A DNA stretch of 64,000 bases from an uncultured Rhodospirillaceae bacterium (GCA_937927415.1 CALBDS010000059.1:124001-188000), one strand, 5' to 3'. Shown: positions 25,692-34,395, counted from the first letter of the stretch. The notes: a model not told the origin generated them from the letters alone. Program-made: numbers and translations.

Positions 25692-26449
25692 GCGGCACCG
25701 ACCGGCCCTTCGCCGACCGCATTGCCCTGGTCACCGGCGGGGGGCGGGGCATCGGGGCGGCGGTGTCCCGGCTGCTGGGGCGCCGCGGCGCCTTCGTCTG
25801 GATCAACTACGCCGCCGACGAGGCCGCCGCCGTCCAGACGCTGGAGGCCATCCGCGCCGACGGCGGCGACGGTGCCGTCGTCCAGGCCGACATCGCCGAT
25901 TCCGCGGCGGTGACCGGGATGATGGAGCGCATCCGCACCGACACCCGCCGTCTGGACCTGCTGGTCAACAACGCCTCCATCCTGCGTGACGGGCTGCTGG
26001 CGACCATGGTGGAAGAGGACTGGCGCGCGGTCATCGACACCAACCTGAACGGCACCTTCACCGTGACCCGTCAGGCCGTCCGCCTGATGGCCGCCCGCAA
26101 GTTCGGGCGGATCGTGACCATGAGTTCGGCCAGCGGCATCAGCGGCACGGCGGGGCAGTGCAACTATGCCTCCACCAAGGCCGGGCTGATTGCCTTCACC
26201 CGATCCCTGGCGCTGGAGGTGGCGGGGTACGACATCCGCGTCAACTGCGTGGCACCGGGCTGCATCGAAACCAAGATGTTCGCCCAGATCCCCATGGAGC
26301 GGCGCAAGGCCCTGATCGCCCAGACCGCCATGAAGCGTCTGGGCCGCCCGGAAGAGGTGGCGGAGGCGGTCGCCTTCCTGCTGTCGGACGCCGCATCCTA
26401 CATCACCGGCCAGACCATCCTGGTGGATGGCGGGCTGATCCACCACTGA
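25688..26449 (+). CDS. fabG: 3-oxoacyl-ACP reductase (FabG-like ketoreductase)
   Basis: The 253-aa SDR enzyme has the NADPH motif VTGGGRGIG, NNAS, the catalytic Ser in MSSASG, Tyr160 and Lys164 in NYASTKAG, and a C-terminal SDAASYITGQTILVDGG. These are features of FabG, which reduces 3-oxoacyl-ACP to the 3-hydroxy form. Within this cluster it would supply the ketoreductase step before the ACP-fused dehydratase. No enoylreductase gene accompanies it. ATG 25688 overlaps the preceding stop. It may be a paralogue dedicated to the pathway rather than the housekeeping fabG, since there is no fabH, fabF or acpP operon of the standard order here. Confidence 0.9.
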   Translation: MSGTDRPFADRIALVTGGGRGIGAAVSRLLGRRGAFVWINYAADEAAAVQTLEAIRADGGDGAVVQADIADSAAVTGMMERIRTDTRRLDLLVNNASILRDGLLATMVEEDWRAVIDTNLNGTFTVTRQAVRLMAARKFGRIVTMSSASGISGTAGQCNYASTKAGLIAFTRSLALEVAGYDIRVNCVAPGCIETKMFAQIPMERRKALIAQTAMKRLGRPEEVAEAVAFLLSDAASYITGQTILVDGGLIHH

Positions 26450-26461
26450 CGGGGGCGCGCG

Positions 26462-27730
26462 GTGTTCGGGGACCGGGAAACCGCCCTTCCCATCGGCGGC
26501 TGGGAACGGGCGATGCTGAACGCCCACACGGCCGATGACGGGTTTTGCGTCAACTGGACGGTGGCGTTGGACGCGGCCCCCGATCCGGCGGCGGTGGCGG
26601 TGGCGCTGGACGCGGTGCGCCCGGCCTTCCCCCGCTATTTCGCCCTGGCCCGGCGGGGGGCGGACGGCTGGTTTCTGACCGGCGGCCTGCCCGCCGCGGC
26701 GGTCATCCGCACCCACGGCGGGCAGGAGGGCGGGCTTGCCGGTTTTGCCGGGCGGCTGGCCCGTACCCGGCTGGACCCGGAGCGTGACGGGCTGTTCCGC
26801 TGCCATCTGGTGGACGGCCCCGATCCGCTGCTGGCGTTCCAGGCCACCCATGTGGTGGGCGACGGGCACACCAACCACGCCTTCCGCACCGCCTTCGCCG
26901 CCGCCCTTGCCCAGGTGGCGGAGGGGCGGCGGCCGGAGCCGCTGCCCCCCGCCCCGGACCACCCGCCCGCCGGGCCGGACGATGTGGCCGCCCTGCTGGC
27001 CCCCGACCCGCGGGCCTTCGCCGTCGAATTGCGCGGGATGCGGCATCCGGTGGTGCCGTTCCTGCCGGCGGGGGCGGGGGATGCGCCGGTGCGGGTGTTC
27101 CGGGCGGTGGTGCCGCTGGACCGTTTCGCCCCGGTGATGCGGCGGGCCGCCGGGCTGGGGGTGACGCCGCTGGCCCTGACGCTTGCCGCCCTGTGCGGGG
27201 CGGTGGGGGTGGAGATGGCGCCGCTCGACCCCACACGAGGGGAATTCCTGCTGCCGCAGGTGCCGCGGGATTTCCGCGCCGCCCTGAAGCGCCCGGCGGA
27301 CACCGGCAATCTGGTCTATGCCCAGGGCGTGCCGCTGCTGCCCGCCGACCCGGCGGATACCGACGAACTGTCCCGCGTGGTGCAGGACCGCATGCGCCGG
27401 GGGCAGGCCAACCGGCTGATGTACCGCCACTTTCTGCACGAGTTGAAGACGGGCGAGCGCCCGCCGCCGCCGGTGGGGCGGGTGGAGCCGCTGCCGGTGT
27501 TCGGCGTGACCGAGATTCCCAACCGCGGCGGGGTGGAGCGGCTGGGGGGTGCGCGCGTGCTCGACACCGTGTTCCAGACGCCGGTGCTGACCCGCCGCTT
27601 TGCCGGCGGGGCGGTGCATCTGGGCTGTGCCGTCCGCTGCCCCGCCGATGGCGGGCCGGCGGTGCGGCGGCTGTTCGACGGGCTGCTGGAGCGGCTGTTC
27701 GGGGATATTCCCCCATGGGATTTGCTGTGA
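26462..27730 (+). CDS. Condensation/PapA-type acyltransferase (HxxxDG)
   Basis: The 422-aa protein has the chloramphenicol-acetyltransferase/condensation-domain fold signature. H130-V-V-G-D134-G in QATHVVGDGHTN matches HxxxDG, and a later conserved-type segment FGVTEIPNRGG is in the place of the DFGWG-like element. It is unaccompanied by adenylation or carrier modules, as for stand-alone condensation enzymes or PapA/WS-DGAT acyltransferases. It is therefore a candidate for off-loading the ACP-bound chain onto an alcohol or amine (inference). GTG 26462 is 13 nt after the fabG-like stop; an internal ATG at 26513 is a less likely start. The next gene is fabD-like, after 7 nt. Confidence 0.72.
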   Translation: MFGDRETALPIGGWERAMLNAHTADDGFCVNWTVALDAAPDPAAVAVALDAVRPAFPRYFALARRGADGWFLTGGLPAAAVIRTHGGQEGGLAGFAGRLARTRLDPERDGLFRCHLVDGPDPLLAFQATHVVGDGHTNHAFRTAFAAALAQVAEGRRPEPLPPAPDHPPAGPDDVAALLAPDPRAFAVELRGMRHPVVPFLPAGAGDAPVRVFRAVVPLDRFAPVMRRAAGLGVTPLALTLAALCGAVGVEMAPLDPTRGEFLLPQVPRDFRAALKRPADTGNLVYAQGVPLLPADPADTDELSRVVQDRMRRGQANRLMYRHFLHELKTGERPPPPVGRVEPLPVFGVTEIPNRGGVERLGGARVLDTVFQTPVLTRRFAGGAVHLGCAVRCPADGGPAVRRLFDGLLERLFGDIPPWDLL

Positions 27731-27737
27731 GGAACGC

Positions 27738-28697
27738 ATGAACGGTGTGGCGGAAACCGGGGCGGTGGTGGCGGTCTTCCCCGGCCAGGGATCGCAGCGG
27801 GCCGGGATGGGCCGTGACTTCGCCGCGGCCTTTCCCGCGTCGATGGCGGCGTTCGAGGAGGCGTCCGACGCTCTGGGCATCGACATGACGGCGCTGTGCT
27901 TCGGGCGCGACCCGCGGCTGAACCTGACGGAATTCACCCAACCGGCGCTTCTGACCGTCGAAACCGCCATGATGCGGGTGCTGGTGGGCGAATTCGGCTT
28001 TGCCCCCACCCTGTTTGCCGGTCACAGTCTGGGCGAATACACGGCCCTGGTGGCCGCCGGGGTGATGCCGCTGGGCCAGGCCGTCGCCCTGGTGCGCGAA
28101 CGGGGCCGGCTGATGCAGCAGGCGGTGGCGCCGGGGGTGGGGGCCATGGCCGCCGTCACCCAGCGCCGCATCGACCGCGAGGCTTTGCTTGGCTGTCTCG
28201 ATGGGTTGTGCGTGGATCTGGCCAACGACAACGCGCCGGGGCAGGCGGTGATCTCCGGCCTTGCCGGGGATGTCGCGGTGGCGCTGGAGCGGCTGCGCGG
28301 CCACGACGCCTTCCAGGGGGCGCAGGCCCGGATGCTGAACGTGTCCGCCCCCTTCCACGGCCGTCTGATGGCCGGGATCGAACCCCATTTCCGCCCGTTG
28401 CTGGAGGAGGCCTCATCGGCGTGGGCGGTGGATGGGGCGGCGCGCGTGATTGCCAACGTGACCGCCGAACCCTATGCCCCCCACCGGGCAGCTGTGGTGG
28501 ACGGGCTGGTGCGGCAGGTGGCGGGCCGGGTCCGCTGGGTGGAAACCATGGAAGCCATCGGGCGGCTGACTCCGACGGCGGTGGTGGAGGTGGGGCCGGT
28601 GGCGACCCTGCGCGGTTTTTTCCAGATGGCCGGGGTGCGCGCCCAGGCGGTGACCGACGTGGCCGCGGCCCGCGCCCTGGCAAAGGGGCCGTGGTGA
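27738..28697 (+). CDS. fabD: Malonyl-CoA:ACP transacylase (FabD-like)
   Basis: The 319-aa acyltransferase has FPGQGSQ near the N-terminus, the nucleophile Ser97 in GHSLGEY, an Arg in the ALVRERG helix and the catalytic His207 in APFHG. These match malonyl-CoA:ACP transacylase, which loads extender units on the carrier. ATG 27738 has GAGGAA at close spacing. A discrete trans-acting malonyltransferase completes the minimal set (KS-CLF, ACP, MAT, KR, DH) of an iterative pathway. It overlaps the downstream ligase by a single base (TGATG), which argues for a single operon. Confidence 0.92.
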   Translation: MNGVAETGAVVAVFPGQGSQRAGMGRDFAAAFPASMAAFEEASDALGIDMTALCFGRDPRLNLTEFTQPALLTVETAMMRVLVGEFGFAPTLFAGHSLGEYTALVAAGVMPLGQAVALVRERGRLMQQAVAPGVGAMAAVTQRRIDREALLGCLDGLCVDLANDNAPGQAVISGLAGDVAVALERLRGHDAFQGAQARMLNVSAPFHGRLMAGIEPHFRPLLEEASSAWAVDGAARVIANVTAEPYAPHRAAVVDGLVRQVAGRVRWVETMEAIGRLTPTAVVEVGPVATLRGFFQMAGVRAQAVTDVAAARALAKGPW

Positions 28698-30043
28698 TGC
28701 GGTTCGGCGCTTCCCCTTCCACCATCGCCCTGCGCCACCGTGGTGGGGTGGTTGGTGTCGCCGATCTCGACCGGCGGTGCGATGCCCTGGCCCGGCGGCT
28801 GGCCGATCACGACGGCATCGTCGCCGTGCGCGCCGCCGGTACGCCCGACACCGTGGCGGTGCTGGTGGCCGGGCTGCGGGCCGGGCGTCCGGTGGCCCTG
28901 CTGCCCGCCACCGCGACCCCGGCGGAAACCGCGGTCTGCCGCCGCCTGCTGGGCCGGGCGGTGGAGGTGGATGGGCAGGGAGACGTGCTGTGGTCGGCGG
29001 GCGATGTTCCGGCCCGTCATCACGGGGATGCGGCGCTGATCCTGTTCACCTCCGGCAGTACGGGCGTGCCGCGGGCGGTGCAGATATCCCGCCGTCACCT
29101 GGATTGCCATGTGGAGAACGTCTTCACCACCATCGAACTGGCCGATGCCCGCTCCATGGCGGTGTTCGTGCCGCTGTCCTACGCCTTCGGGGTTCTGGGG
29201 CAGGTGCTGCCGGCCCTGCGCTTCGGGATCGAAGCGCACCTGATGGCGAACGTGGCCGAGGCCCGCGGCGTCATCGAACGGGGGGAGGCGCGCGGCGTGT
29301 GGAGTGCGGTTCCCGCCCAGTGGGAAGGGCTGCTGCGCGCCTGCCGCCCGGAACCGGCCAATTTCGCCGGGATCACCCATGCGGTATCGGCGGGCGCGCC
29401 GCTGTTCCCCGACCTGCGCCGCCGGCTGGCCGAGCGGATGCCGGCTGCCACCCTCTACAACTCCTATGGCCAGACGGAAGCGGGGCCGCGGCTGCTGGCG
29501 ATGAACAGCCGCGACCCGCGCTTCTTCGGCTCCGGCACCGGCTTTGCCGTGCCCCACGCCGAGTTGTCGCTGGGGCCGGGCGGGGAATTGCGGGCGCGCG
29601 GGCCGCTGGTGATGCTGGGCTATCTGGGGGAGGCGGAGCACCCGGCGGACGGGTGGCACGACACCGGCGATCTGGCGCAGGCGGACGGCGACGGGCTTTT
29701 CACCCTGCTGGGCCGCCAGGACGACGTGCGCAAGGTCGGCGGCACCCGCATCAGCCTGATCGAGGTGGACGAGGCGTTGCGTGCTCTTCCCACCCTGGCC
29801 GACGCCGCCGCCGACACCGAAGAGGATGACGTGTACGGCGCGCGGCTGGTGGCCTATGTGGTCCCGCGCGCAAGTGCGGACGGCCCGCGGGCCGGTGACC
29901 TGCGGGACGCGCTGGCGCACACGCTGGCGTGGGCCAAGGTGCCCCAGCGTTTCTTCGCCCTTCCGGCGTTGCCGCGCACCGCCAACGGCAAGATCCGCCG
30001 TCACGCCCTGGCCGGGCAGCGGCTTGAGGCCCGCGAACTGTAG
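28697..30043 (+). CDS. Compact AMP-dependent acyl/aryl ligase
   Basis: The 448-aa member of the ANL adenylating superfamily is shorter than typical acyl-CoA ligases (~520-560 aa), with a reduced N-terminal lobe. Motifs are the P-loop ILFTSGSTGVPRAVQ, the A5-like YNSYGQTEAGP, the A7 DTGD, the A8 GRQDDVRKVGGTRIS and the A10 catalytic Lys432 in RTANGKIRR. It activates a carboxylic acid as the adenylate and passes it to CoA or a carrier. In the cluster it probably loads an aryl or acyl starter onto one of the ACPs (inference). The substrate is not predictable here. It is the last rightward gene, with a 3-nt gap to a convergent lipoprotein gene. Confidence 0.85.
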   Translation: MRFGASPSTIALRHRGGVVGVADLDRRCDALARRLADHDGIVAVRAAGTPDTVAVLVAGLRAGRPVALLPATATPAETAVCRRLLGRAVEVDGQGDVLWSAGDVPARHHGDAALILFTSGSTGVPRAVQISRRHLDCHVENVFTTIELADARSMAVFVPLSYAFGVLGQVLPALRFGIEAHLMANVAEARGVIERGEARGVWSAVPAQWEGLLRACRPEPANFAGITHAVSAGAPLFPDLRRRLAERMPAATLYNSYGQTEAGPRLLAMNSRDPRFFGSGTGFAVPHAELSLGPGGELRARGPLVMLGYLGEAEHPADGWHDTGDLAQADGDGLFTLLGRQDDVRKVGGTRISLIEVDEALRALPTLADAAADTEEDDVYGARLVAYVVPRASADGPRAGDLRDALAHTLAWAKVPQRFFALPALPRTANGKIRRHALAGQRLEAREL

Positions 30044-30046
30044 CGG

Positions 30047-30595
30047 TCAGCAGTCGGGAAACAGGCACCCCCGTTCCCGGTGGGTGGGGAACAGGGCGCG
30101 GGTCATATGCCCGATCAGCGCGTCGAAGGCGGGATCGTCCGCCCCCTTGGGCGCGTCGAGCCAGCCGGTGGCCGACGTCATCGCCCCGCCGCGGCAGAAG
30201 GCGCCCATCATCATCAGCGGGCCGGTGGGATCCGGTGCCCGGGTGGGAATGGGCTGCGCCCCGCACAATTCGGACGCCGTGAGATTGATCGGCGGGTTGA
30301 AGGCCAGGGCCACGCGGTAATCCGGCCGCGCCGTCTCGTTGGGCGTGGTGGTGAACGTGGTGACGACTCCGGGAAGCCGGTTCTGCATGGCTGCGACCAC
30401 CCGCCGGGCAAACGCCTGCTGATCCCCGCCGAAGGGGTTGCCGGTGATGGTCACGCGGAAATCCCGCCCCGAGGCGGCATAGGACACTTCATTGATGGAA
30501 TAGGCCGGTGCCGGCTCGCTGGCGACGACGCGCGGCGTGTCGGAACACCCCGCCAGCATCCCCGCAACGATGGCAGCCATCACGATTCGCTTCAT
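30047..30595 (-). CDS. Small lipoprotein, unknown function
   Basis: The 182-aa protein has a lipoprotein signal peptide ending in the lipobox LAGC at residues ~14-17 (MKRIVMAAIVAGMLAGC). The mature part contains four or more Cys, including the C-terminal ERGCLFPDC, and a domain that begins SINEVSYAASGRDFRVTITG. It includes CGAQPIPTRAP and ends with a helix (FDALIGHMTRALF). I recognise no family. It is probably anchored in an envelope membrane with a disulfide-stabilised beta domain. Start ATG 30595 directly precedes the lipobox. It converges with the AMP-ligase gene and need not belong to the acyl pathway. Confidence 0.75.
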   Translation of the reverse strand: MKRIVMAAIVAGMLAGCSDTPRVVASEPAPAYSINEVSYAASGRDFRVTITGNPFGGDQQAFARRVVAAMQNRLPGVVTTFTTTPNETARPDYRVALAFNPPINLTASELCGAQPIPTRAPDPTGPLMMMGAFCRGGAMTSATGWLDAPKGADDPAFDALIGHMTRALFPTHRERGCLFPDC

Positions 30596-30648
30596 AGCCG
30601 TCGTCCTTTTCTAGCCCCTCCCATCTTAAACCACCCCCTCCCCGGGTT

Positions 30649-30695
30649 CCAAGGGCCGCCGGCCCTTGGTAGGGTCAAGGGACAACGTCCCTTGA
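30649..30695. repeat. Paired hairpin element (copy A)
   Basis: Two 9-bp-arm hairpins lie 5 nt apart. CCAAGGGCC (30649-30657) pairs across 3 nt with GGCCCTTGG (30661-30669), and TCAAGGGAC (30675-30683) pairs across 3 nt with GTCCCTTGA (30687-30695). A similar pair occurs at 53555-53611, where the first hairpin has identical arms. It may be a REP-like element or a double terminator between the lipoprotein gene and the membrane protein gene. Confidence 0.7.
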
Positions 30696-30701
30696 ATCCC
30701 C

Positions 30702-31904
30702 GTGCCCGCCCTTTTCATATCGATCACCCTCTACGGCTTCCTCAGCTTCCCCGCCCCTCCCTCAATCCGCTGGGTGGAGGCGGCGGTGGGCTGCCTTCTG
30801 CTGATGGTGTCCGGCATCCGCCGCCCGCTGTCCCTGCTGACGGGCCACGCCGCCGCGGCCGCACCGGACGGCTGGTCGTGCGCCATGGCCCTGTCCTTCC
30901 TGTGGCTGGCGTGGGCGCCCCTGCTCCGCGGCCTTGCCCTGGGGTGGGACGGGGTGATGCGCGACCTGATCCCGTTGGGCTTCCTGTTTCTGCCGCTGAT
31001 CCTGGTGCCGGTTCTGCGCTCCCACGGCGAACGGGCGGTCCGCACCCTGGCCGCGGCCCTGACGCTGGCGGGGCTGTTCTTTGCGCTGCGCTGGTGGCGT
31101 CAGAACGGCTGGGCGTTCGAGCGGGTGGGGGCGGTGCCGCTCAGCGATGGGCTGCGCTATTTCCTCAACGCGCCGTCGGTGCTGTTCGCCGGCCTGGCCC
31201 TGATCCTGGCGGGGGCGGGTGCCCTGCTGGGCCGGGTGCGCGGCGGGATCGTGGCGGCGGTGCTGGGGCTGGCGGGCGGGCTTGTGTGCCTGAGCGCCCT
31301 GGCCGGGGCAGTCCACCGCATGGCGCTGATCGCGGCACTGGCGGCGCTGGTCTGGGCGGCGGTGCGGTGGGTGCGCGGCCCCGTGCTGGCCGTGGCGGTG
31401 GTCACAGTTGCCGCGCTGCTGGTGGAAGGCAGCCTGCCCGCCGCCCTGGCGCAGGCGTGGGAGAAAAGCCGCCAGTACGGCCTGAACGCCCGCGGGGCCG
31501 AATTGGAAGCGGTGCTGGTCCAGGCCGGTGATTCCCCGTGGTCGCTGCTGCTGGGCCAGGGGTGGGGGGCGCTGCTGGCAAACCCGGCGGTCGGGGGGTG
31601 GCGGGTGGCCTACACCCACACGCTGGGCGGTTATGCGCTGTTGAAGGCCGGGATCCTCGGGCTGGCGGCGTTGACGGTCTACTTGCTGGGGCTGGCCCGT
31701 TCGGTGCCGGGGCTGGTGCGCCGCCATCCGGCCCTGGCGGCGGCGGTGCTGCCGCCGCTGGCGGTGTCGCTGACGCTGCACACCAGCTACAAATACCTCG
31801 ACTCCGGGTTGCTGCTGACGCTGCTGGTGCTGGCCGGGCAGGCGCCGGTCACAGAGCGTACCGGCGCGCCGCCATCGCCGCCGCCATCCGCAGCGCCGCC
31901 ATGA
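30702..31904 (+). CDS. O-antigen ligase/polymerase-like membrane protein
   Basis: The 400-aa protein has about 10 hydrophobic segments and a loop (residues ~245-315) resembling the Wzy_C domain: GQGWGALL and THTLGGYALLKAGILGL take the place of the conserved GxG...H(N/T)...G motif. Such inner-membrane proteins polymerise or ligate LPS or capsule glycans using an undecaprenyl-linked donor. GTG 30702 is chosen because it is the first start after the hairpin element. Its last 56 nt overlap the 3' end of pdxA on the opposite strand. It stands alone without glycosyltransferase neighbours, so the substrate is unknown, but the TPR/GT9-like genes in the window suggest surface glycan production. Confidence 0.68.
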   Translation: MPALFISITLYGFLSFPAPPSIRWVEAAVGCLLLMVSGIRRPLSLLTGHAAAAAPDGWSCAMALSFLWLAWAPLLRGLALGWDGVMRDLIPLGFLFLPLILVPVLRSHGERAVRTLAAALTLAGLFFALRWWRQNGWAFERVGAVPLSDGLRYFLNAPSVLFAGLALILAGAGALLGRVRGGIVAAVLGLAGGLVCLSALAGAVHRMALIAALAALVWAAVRWVRGPVLAVAVVTVAALLVEGSLPAALAQAWEKSRQYGLNARGAELEAVLVQAGDSPWSLLLGQGWGALLANPAVGGWRVAYTHTLGGYALLKAGILGLAALTVYLLGLARSVPGLVRRHPALAAAVLPPLAVSLTLHTSYKYLDSGLLLTLLVLAGQAPVTERTGAPPSPPPSAAPP

Positions 31905-32865
31905 GGCTGGAGGGGTTGGCCCGCCCGGTCCCGGCGATGTCGGTGGCGGTGCCGTGGTCGGGGGAGGTGCGGATGAACGGCAGGCCTAAGGTCACGTTGA
32001 CCCCGGTGTCGAAATCCACGGTCTTCAGCGGGATCAGCGCCTGATCGTGGTACATGCACAGCACCGCGTCATAACGGGAGCGGGCGGCGGCATGAAACAA
32101 GGTGTCGGCGGGGCGGGGGCCGAAGGCGTCGATCCCGGCATCCCGCAGGGCGGCGACGGCGGGGGCGATGATGTCGATCTCCTCCCGTCCCATGGCGCCG
32201 TTCTCCCCGGCGTGGGGGTTGAGGGCGGCGACGGCCAGACGGGGGGATTGGATGCCGAAATCACGGGTCAGTGCTGCCGCCGTCACCCGCCCGCAATGAA
32301 CGATGGCCGCGGTGGTCAACTGGTCCAGCGCATCGCGCAGCGAGACGTGGATGGTGACCGGCACCACCCGCAGGTCGGCGGTGGCCAGCATCATCACCGG
32401 CTCGTCGCTCATGCCCGCCAGATGGGCCAGATACTCGGTATGGCCGGGATGGCGGAAGCCGGCGGCGTAGAGCGAGGATTTTTGAATGGGGTTGGTGACC
32501 ATGCCCGCGGCGCGGCGGGACCGGACCAGATCCACCGCCCGGTCGATGGCGGCAATCACCGCCGGGCCGTTGGCCGGGTCGGGCTGTCCGGGGACCACCG
32601 CGGCGGGCAGGGCCAGCGGCAGCACCGGCAGCGCCTGATCGAAGACGGCCACCGCCTGTTCCGGGCTGTCCACCGGGCGGACGGGCACGGCCATGCCCAA
32701 CTGCCCGGCCAGCCAGCCCAGCCGGGCCGGGTCGTCGATGACGACGAACGGCGCCACGGTGGTATCCTGGCGCGCCGCCCACGCCATCAGGGCGAGTTCG
32801 CCGCCGACACCCGCCGGTTCACCCATGGTCATCACCAGAGGAAGGGGCGGGCGTTCGGCGGTCAT
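31849..32865 (-). CDS. pdxA: 4-hydroxythreonine-4-phosphate dehydrogenase
   Basis: The 338-aa enzyme oxidises 4-phosphohydroxy-L-threonine in the DXP-dependent pathway to pyridoxal phosphate. Family motifs are MGEPAGVGGELAL, NPIQKSSLYAAGF with HPGHTEYLA, the metal-binding NPHAGENGAMGREE, MYHDQALIPLK and DHGTATDIAGTG. ATG 32865 overlaps the surA stop by one base (TGATG), matching the conserved surA-pdxA order. The usual downstream rsmA (ksgA) is absent, because the 3' end instead overlaps the O-antigen-ligase-like gene. Confidence 0.95.
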   Translation of the reverse strand: MTAERPPLPLVMTMGEPAGVGGELALMAWAARQDTTVAPFVVIDDPARLGWLAGQLGMAVPVRPVDSPEQAVAVFDQALPVLPLALPAAVVPGQPDPANGPAVIAAIDRAVDLVRSRRAAGMVTNPIQKSSLYAAGFRHPGHTEYLAHLAGMSDEPVMMLATADLRVVPVTIHVSLRDALDQLTTAAIVHCGRVTAAALTRDFGIQSPRLAVAALNPHAGENGAMGREEIDIIAPAVAALRDAGIDAFGPRPADTLFHAAARSRYDAVLCMYHDQALIPLKTVDFDTGVNVTLGLPFIRTSPDHGTATDIAGTGRANPSSLMAALRMAAAMAARRYAL

Positions 32866-34328
32866 CAGACGCGATACTCCACGAAGGACGCGCGGCGCAG
32901 GTCGCGCAGGTAGCGGCGGGACAGCAACTCCGCCCGCTCGTTCATCAGCTCCCGCTCGATCTCCTCGCGCGTCGGCATGACGGCGGGGGTGTTGGCGGCC
33001 GGCGGCGGTGGGGGCGGCGGGGCTTCGGCCTGCTGCTGTTCCCGCGGGGGTTCGGGCTGGGTGATGGTGACACCCTGGCGCGAACACACCATCAGCACCA
33101 CCGAACCGGCACCACCGCTCAGCACCGGGCTGGCCTGCCCGATGGGGATAACGGCGACGAGCTGGCCCAGTTGCGGCGGCATGTCCTTGATGCGCACGGT
33201 GCCCAGGTCGCCCGACTGTTCGATTCCGCTGGCCTTGGCGCGGGCGGTGAAGTCGGAGCAGCCCTTGACCGACTTGCGCAGTTTTTCCGCCTGCTCGGCG
33301 GCGGGCTTGCGCTGTTCGGGGGTTTCCGCCGGGAACACGATCTGGATCACATGGGCCTTGGCGTTGGCGGCGATCTCCACCTTGGGCGGTTCACGGCGGA
33401 CCTGCCGCGGCTGGGGCGGGGGCTGGTTGGCACGGGCCTGGGCCATTTCGCTGGTGGAACTGCCGAAAGTGCGGCGGTCGCGGACCAGCATGACGTGATA
33501 CCCGGCGGCGGTGCGCACGGGCGCCGACAACTGGCCGGGGCGCATGGACTGCAGCGCCGTGTCCAGCTCGTCCGACAGTTCGCCCGGACGCACCCACCCC
33601 AGATCGCCGCCGGTCTGGGCGCCGGCCGACTGGGAGAACTGACGGGCGACGGCGGCGAAGTTGCCGCCGCGGCGGATATCCTCGATCAGCCGTTCGGCGG
33701 CGCGGCGGACCTGATCGTCCTGGCCGGGGTTGTCCACGGCCAGGAAGATTTCGGCCACCAGATATTCCGGCTTGCCGATGTTGGCCTTGGCGCGCTGGAG
33801 GGCGGATTCGACCTCCTCGTCGCCCACCTGCACTTCCTGGCGGATGCGGCGCTGGACCACTTTCTGCCACGACAGGGCGGACTGGATCTGGCCGTGCAGG
33901 GTGGTGGGGCTGATGCCGCGGCTCTTCAGCAGCCCTTCAAGCTGCTGGCGGTTCATGCGGTTCTGCTGGGCGATGCGGTCGATGGCCTGATTGACCTCGT
34001 CCGTGGAGGCGGTGGCGCCGACGCGCTTGGCCTCCTGCATCTGGAGCTGTTCGTCCACAAGCTGGCGCAGCACCTGCGACTGGAGCCGCTGGCGCACCTC
34101 GGCGTTGTCGGGCAGGCCGGCGTTGAGGAGCATCAGCTTCAGCCGGGCCTCCACATCCGACACCGACACCGCCTGATCGTTGACGACGGCGGCGATACGC
34201 TCCGCCGGGCGGCTGGAAGATGAGGCCGTCCCTTTTTCGGCGGCAACACTGGGTTGGGCGGCGGACACCCCGACAATGCCCACAACCGCCGCGGCGATGG
34301 CGGTCCCGACGGCACGTTTACTGACCAT
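32865..34328 (-). CDS. surA: Periplasmic chaperone/PPIase SurA
   Basis: The 487-aa exported protein has a signal peptide of about 30 residues (MVSKRAVGTAIAAAVVGIVG onward). A SurA N-terminal domain (AERIAAVVNDQAVSVSDVEAR) follows, then a well conserved parvulin domain (about residues 190-290: YLVAEIFLAVDNPGQ, GGDLGWVRPGELS, GYHVMLVRDRR) and a second, degenerate parvulin domain (~330-430). A Pro/Gln-rich stretch and a C-terminal helix end it. It escorts outer-membrane proteins through the periplasm to the BAM complex. ATG 34328 is chosen because the signal peptide starts there; the region up to 34400 is not signal-like. It is followed by pdxA. Confidence 0.93.
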   Translation of the reverse strand: MVSKRAVGTAIAAAVVGIVGVSAAQPSVAAEKGTASSSSRPAERIAAVVNDQAVSVSDVEARLKLMLLNAGLPDNAEVRQRLQSQVLRQLVDEQLQMQEAKRVGATASTDEVNQAIDRIAQQNRMNRQQLEGLLKSRGISPTTLHGQIQSALSWQKVVQRRIRQEVQVGDEEVESALQRAKANIGKPEYLVAEIFLAVDNPGQDDQVRRAAERLIEDIRRGGNFAAVARQFSQSAGAQTGGDLGWVRPGELSDELDTALQSMRPGQLSAPVRTAAGYHVMLVRDRRTFGSSTSEMAQARANQPPPQPRQVRREPPKVEIAANAKAHVIQIVFPAETPEQRKPAAEQAEKLRKSVKGCSDFTARAKASGIEQSGDLGTVRIKDMPPQLGQLVAVIPIGQASPVLSGGAGSVVLMVCSRQGVTITQPEPPREQQQAEAPPPPPPPAANTPAVMPTREEIERELMNERAELLSRRYLRDLRRASFVEYRV

Positions 34329-34366
34329 GGTCCTTCCCGTTTTCCCGTGTTGCCCTTTGCTACGGC

Positions 34367-34395
34367 TTAATACGGCCCGGCCGCGGGCATTGCAA
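34367..34395 (-). promoter_or_regulatory. Candidate promoter for surA-pdxA
   Basis: On the minus strand TTGCAA (34395-34390) and TATTAA (34372-34367) are 17 nt apart and lie 39-67 nt upstream of the surA start. Each matches four of six consensus positions. It would give surA its own promoter, separate from lptG. Confidence 0.4.
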
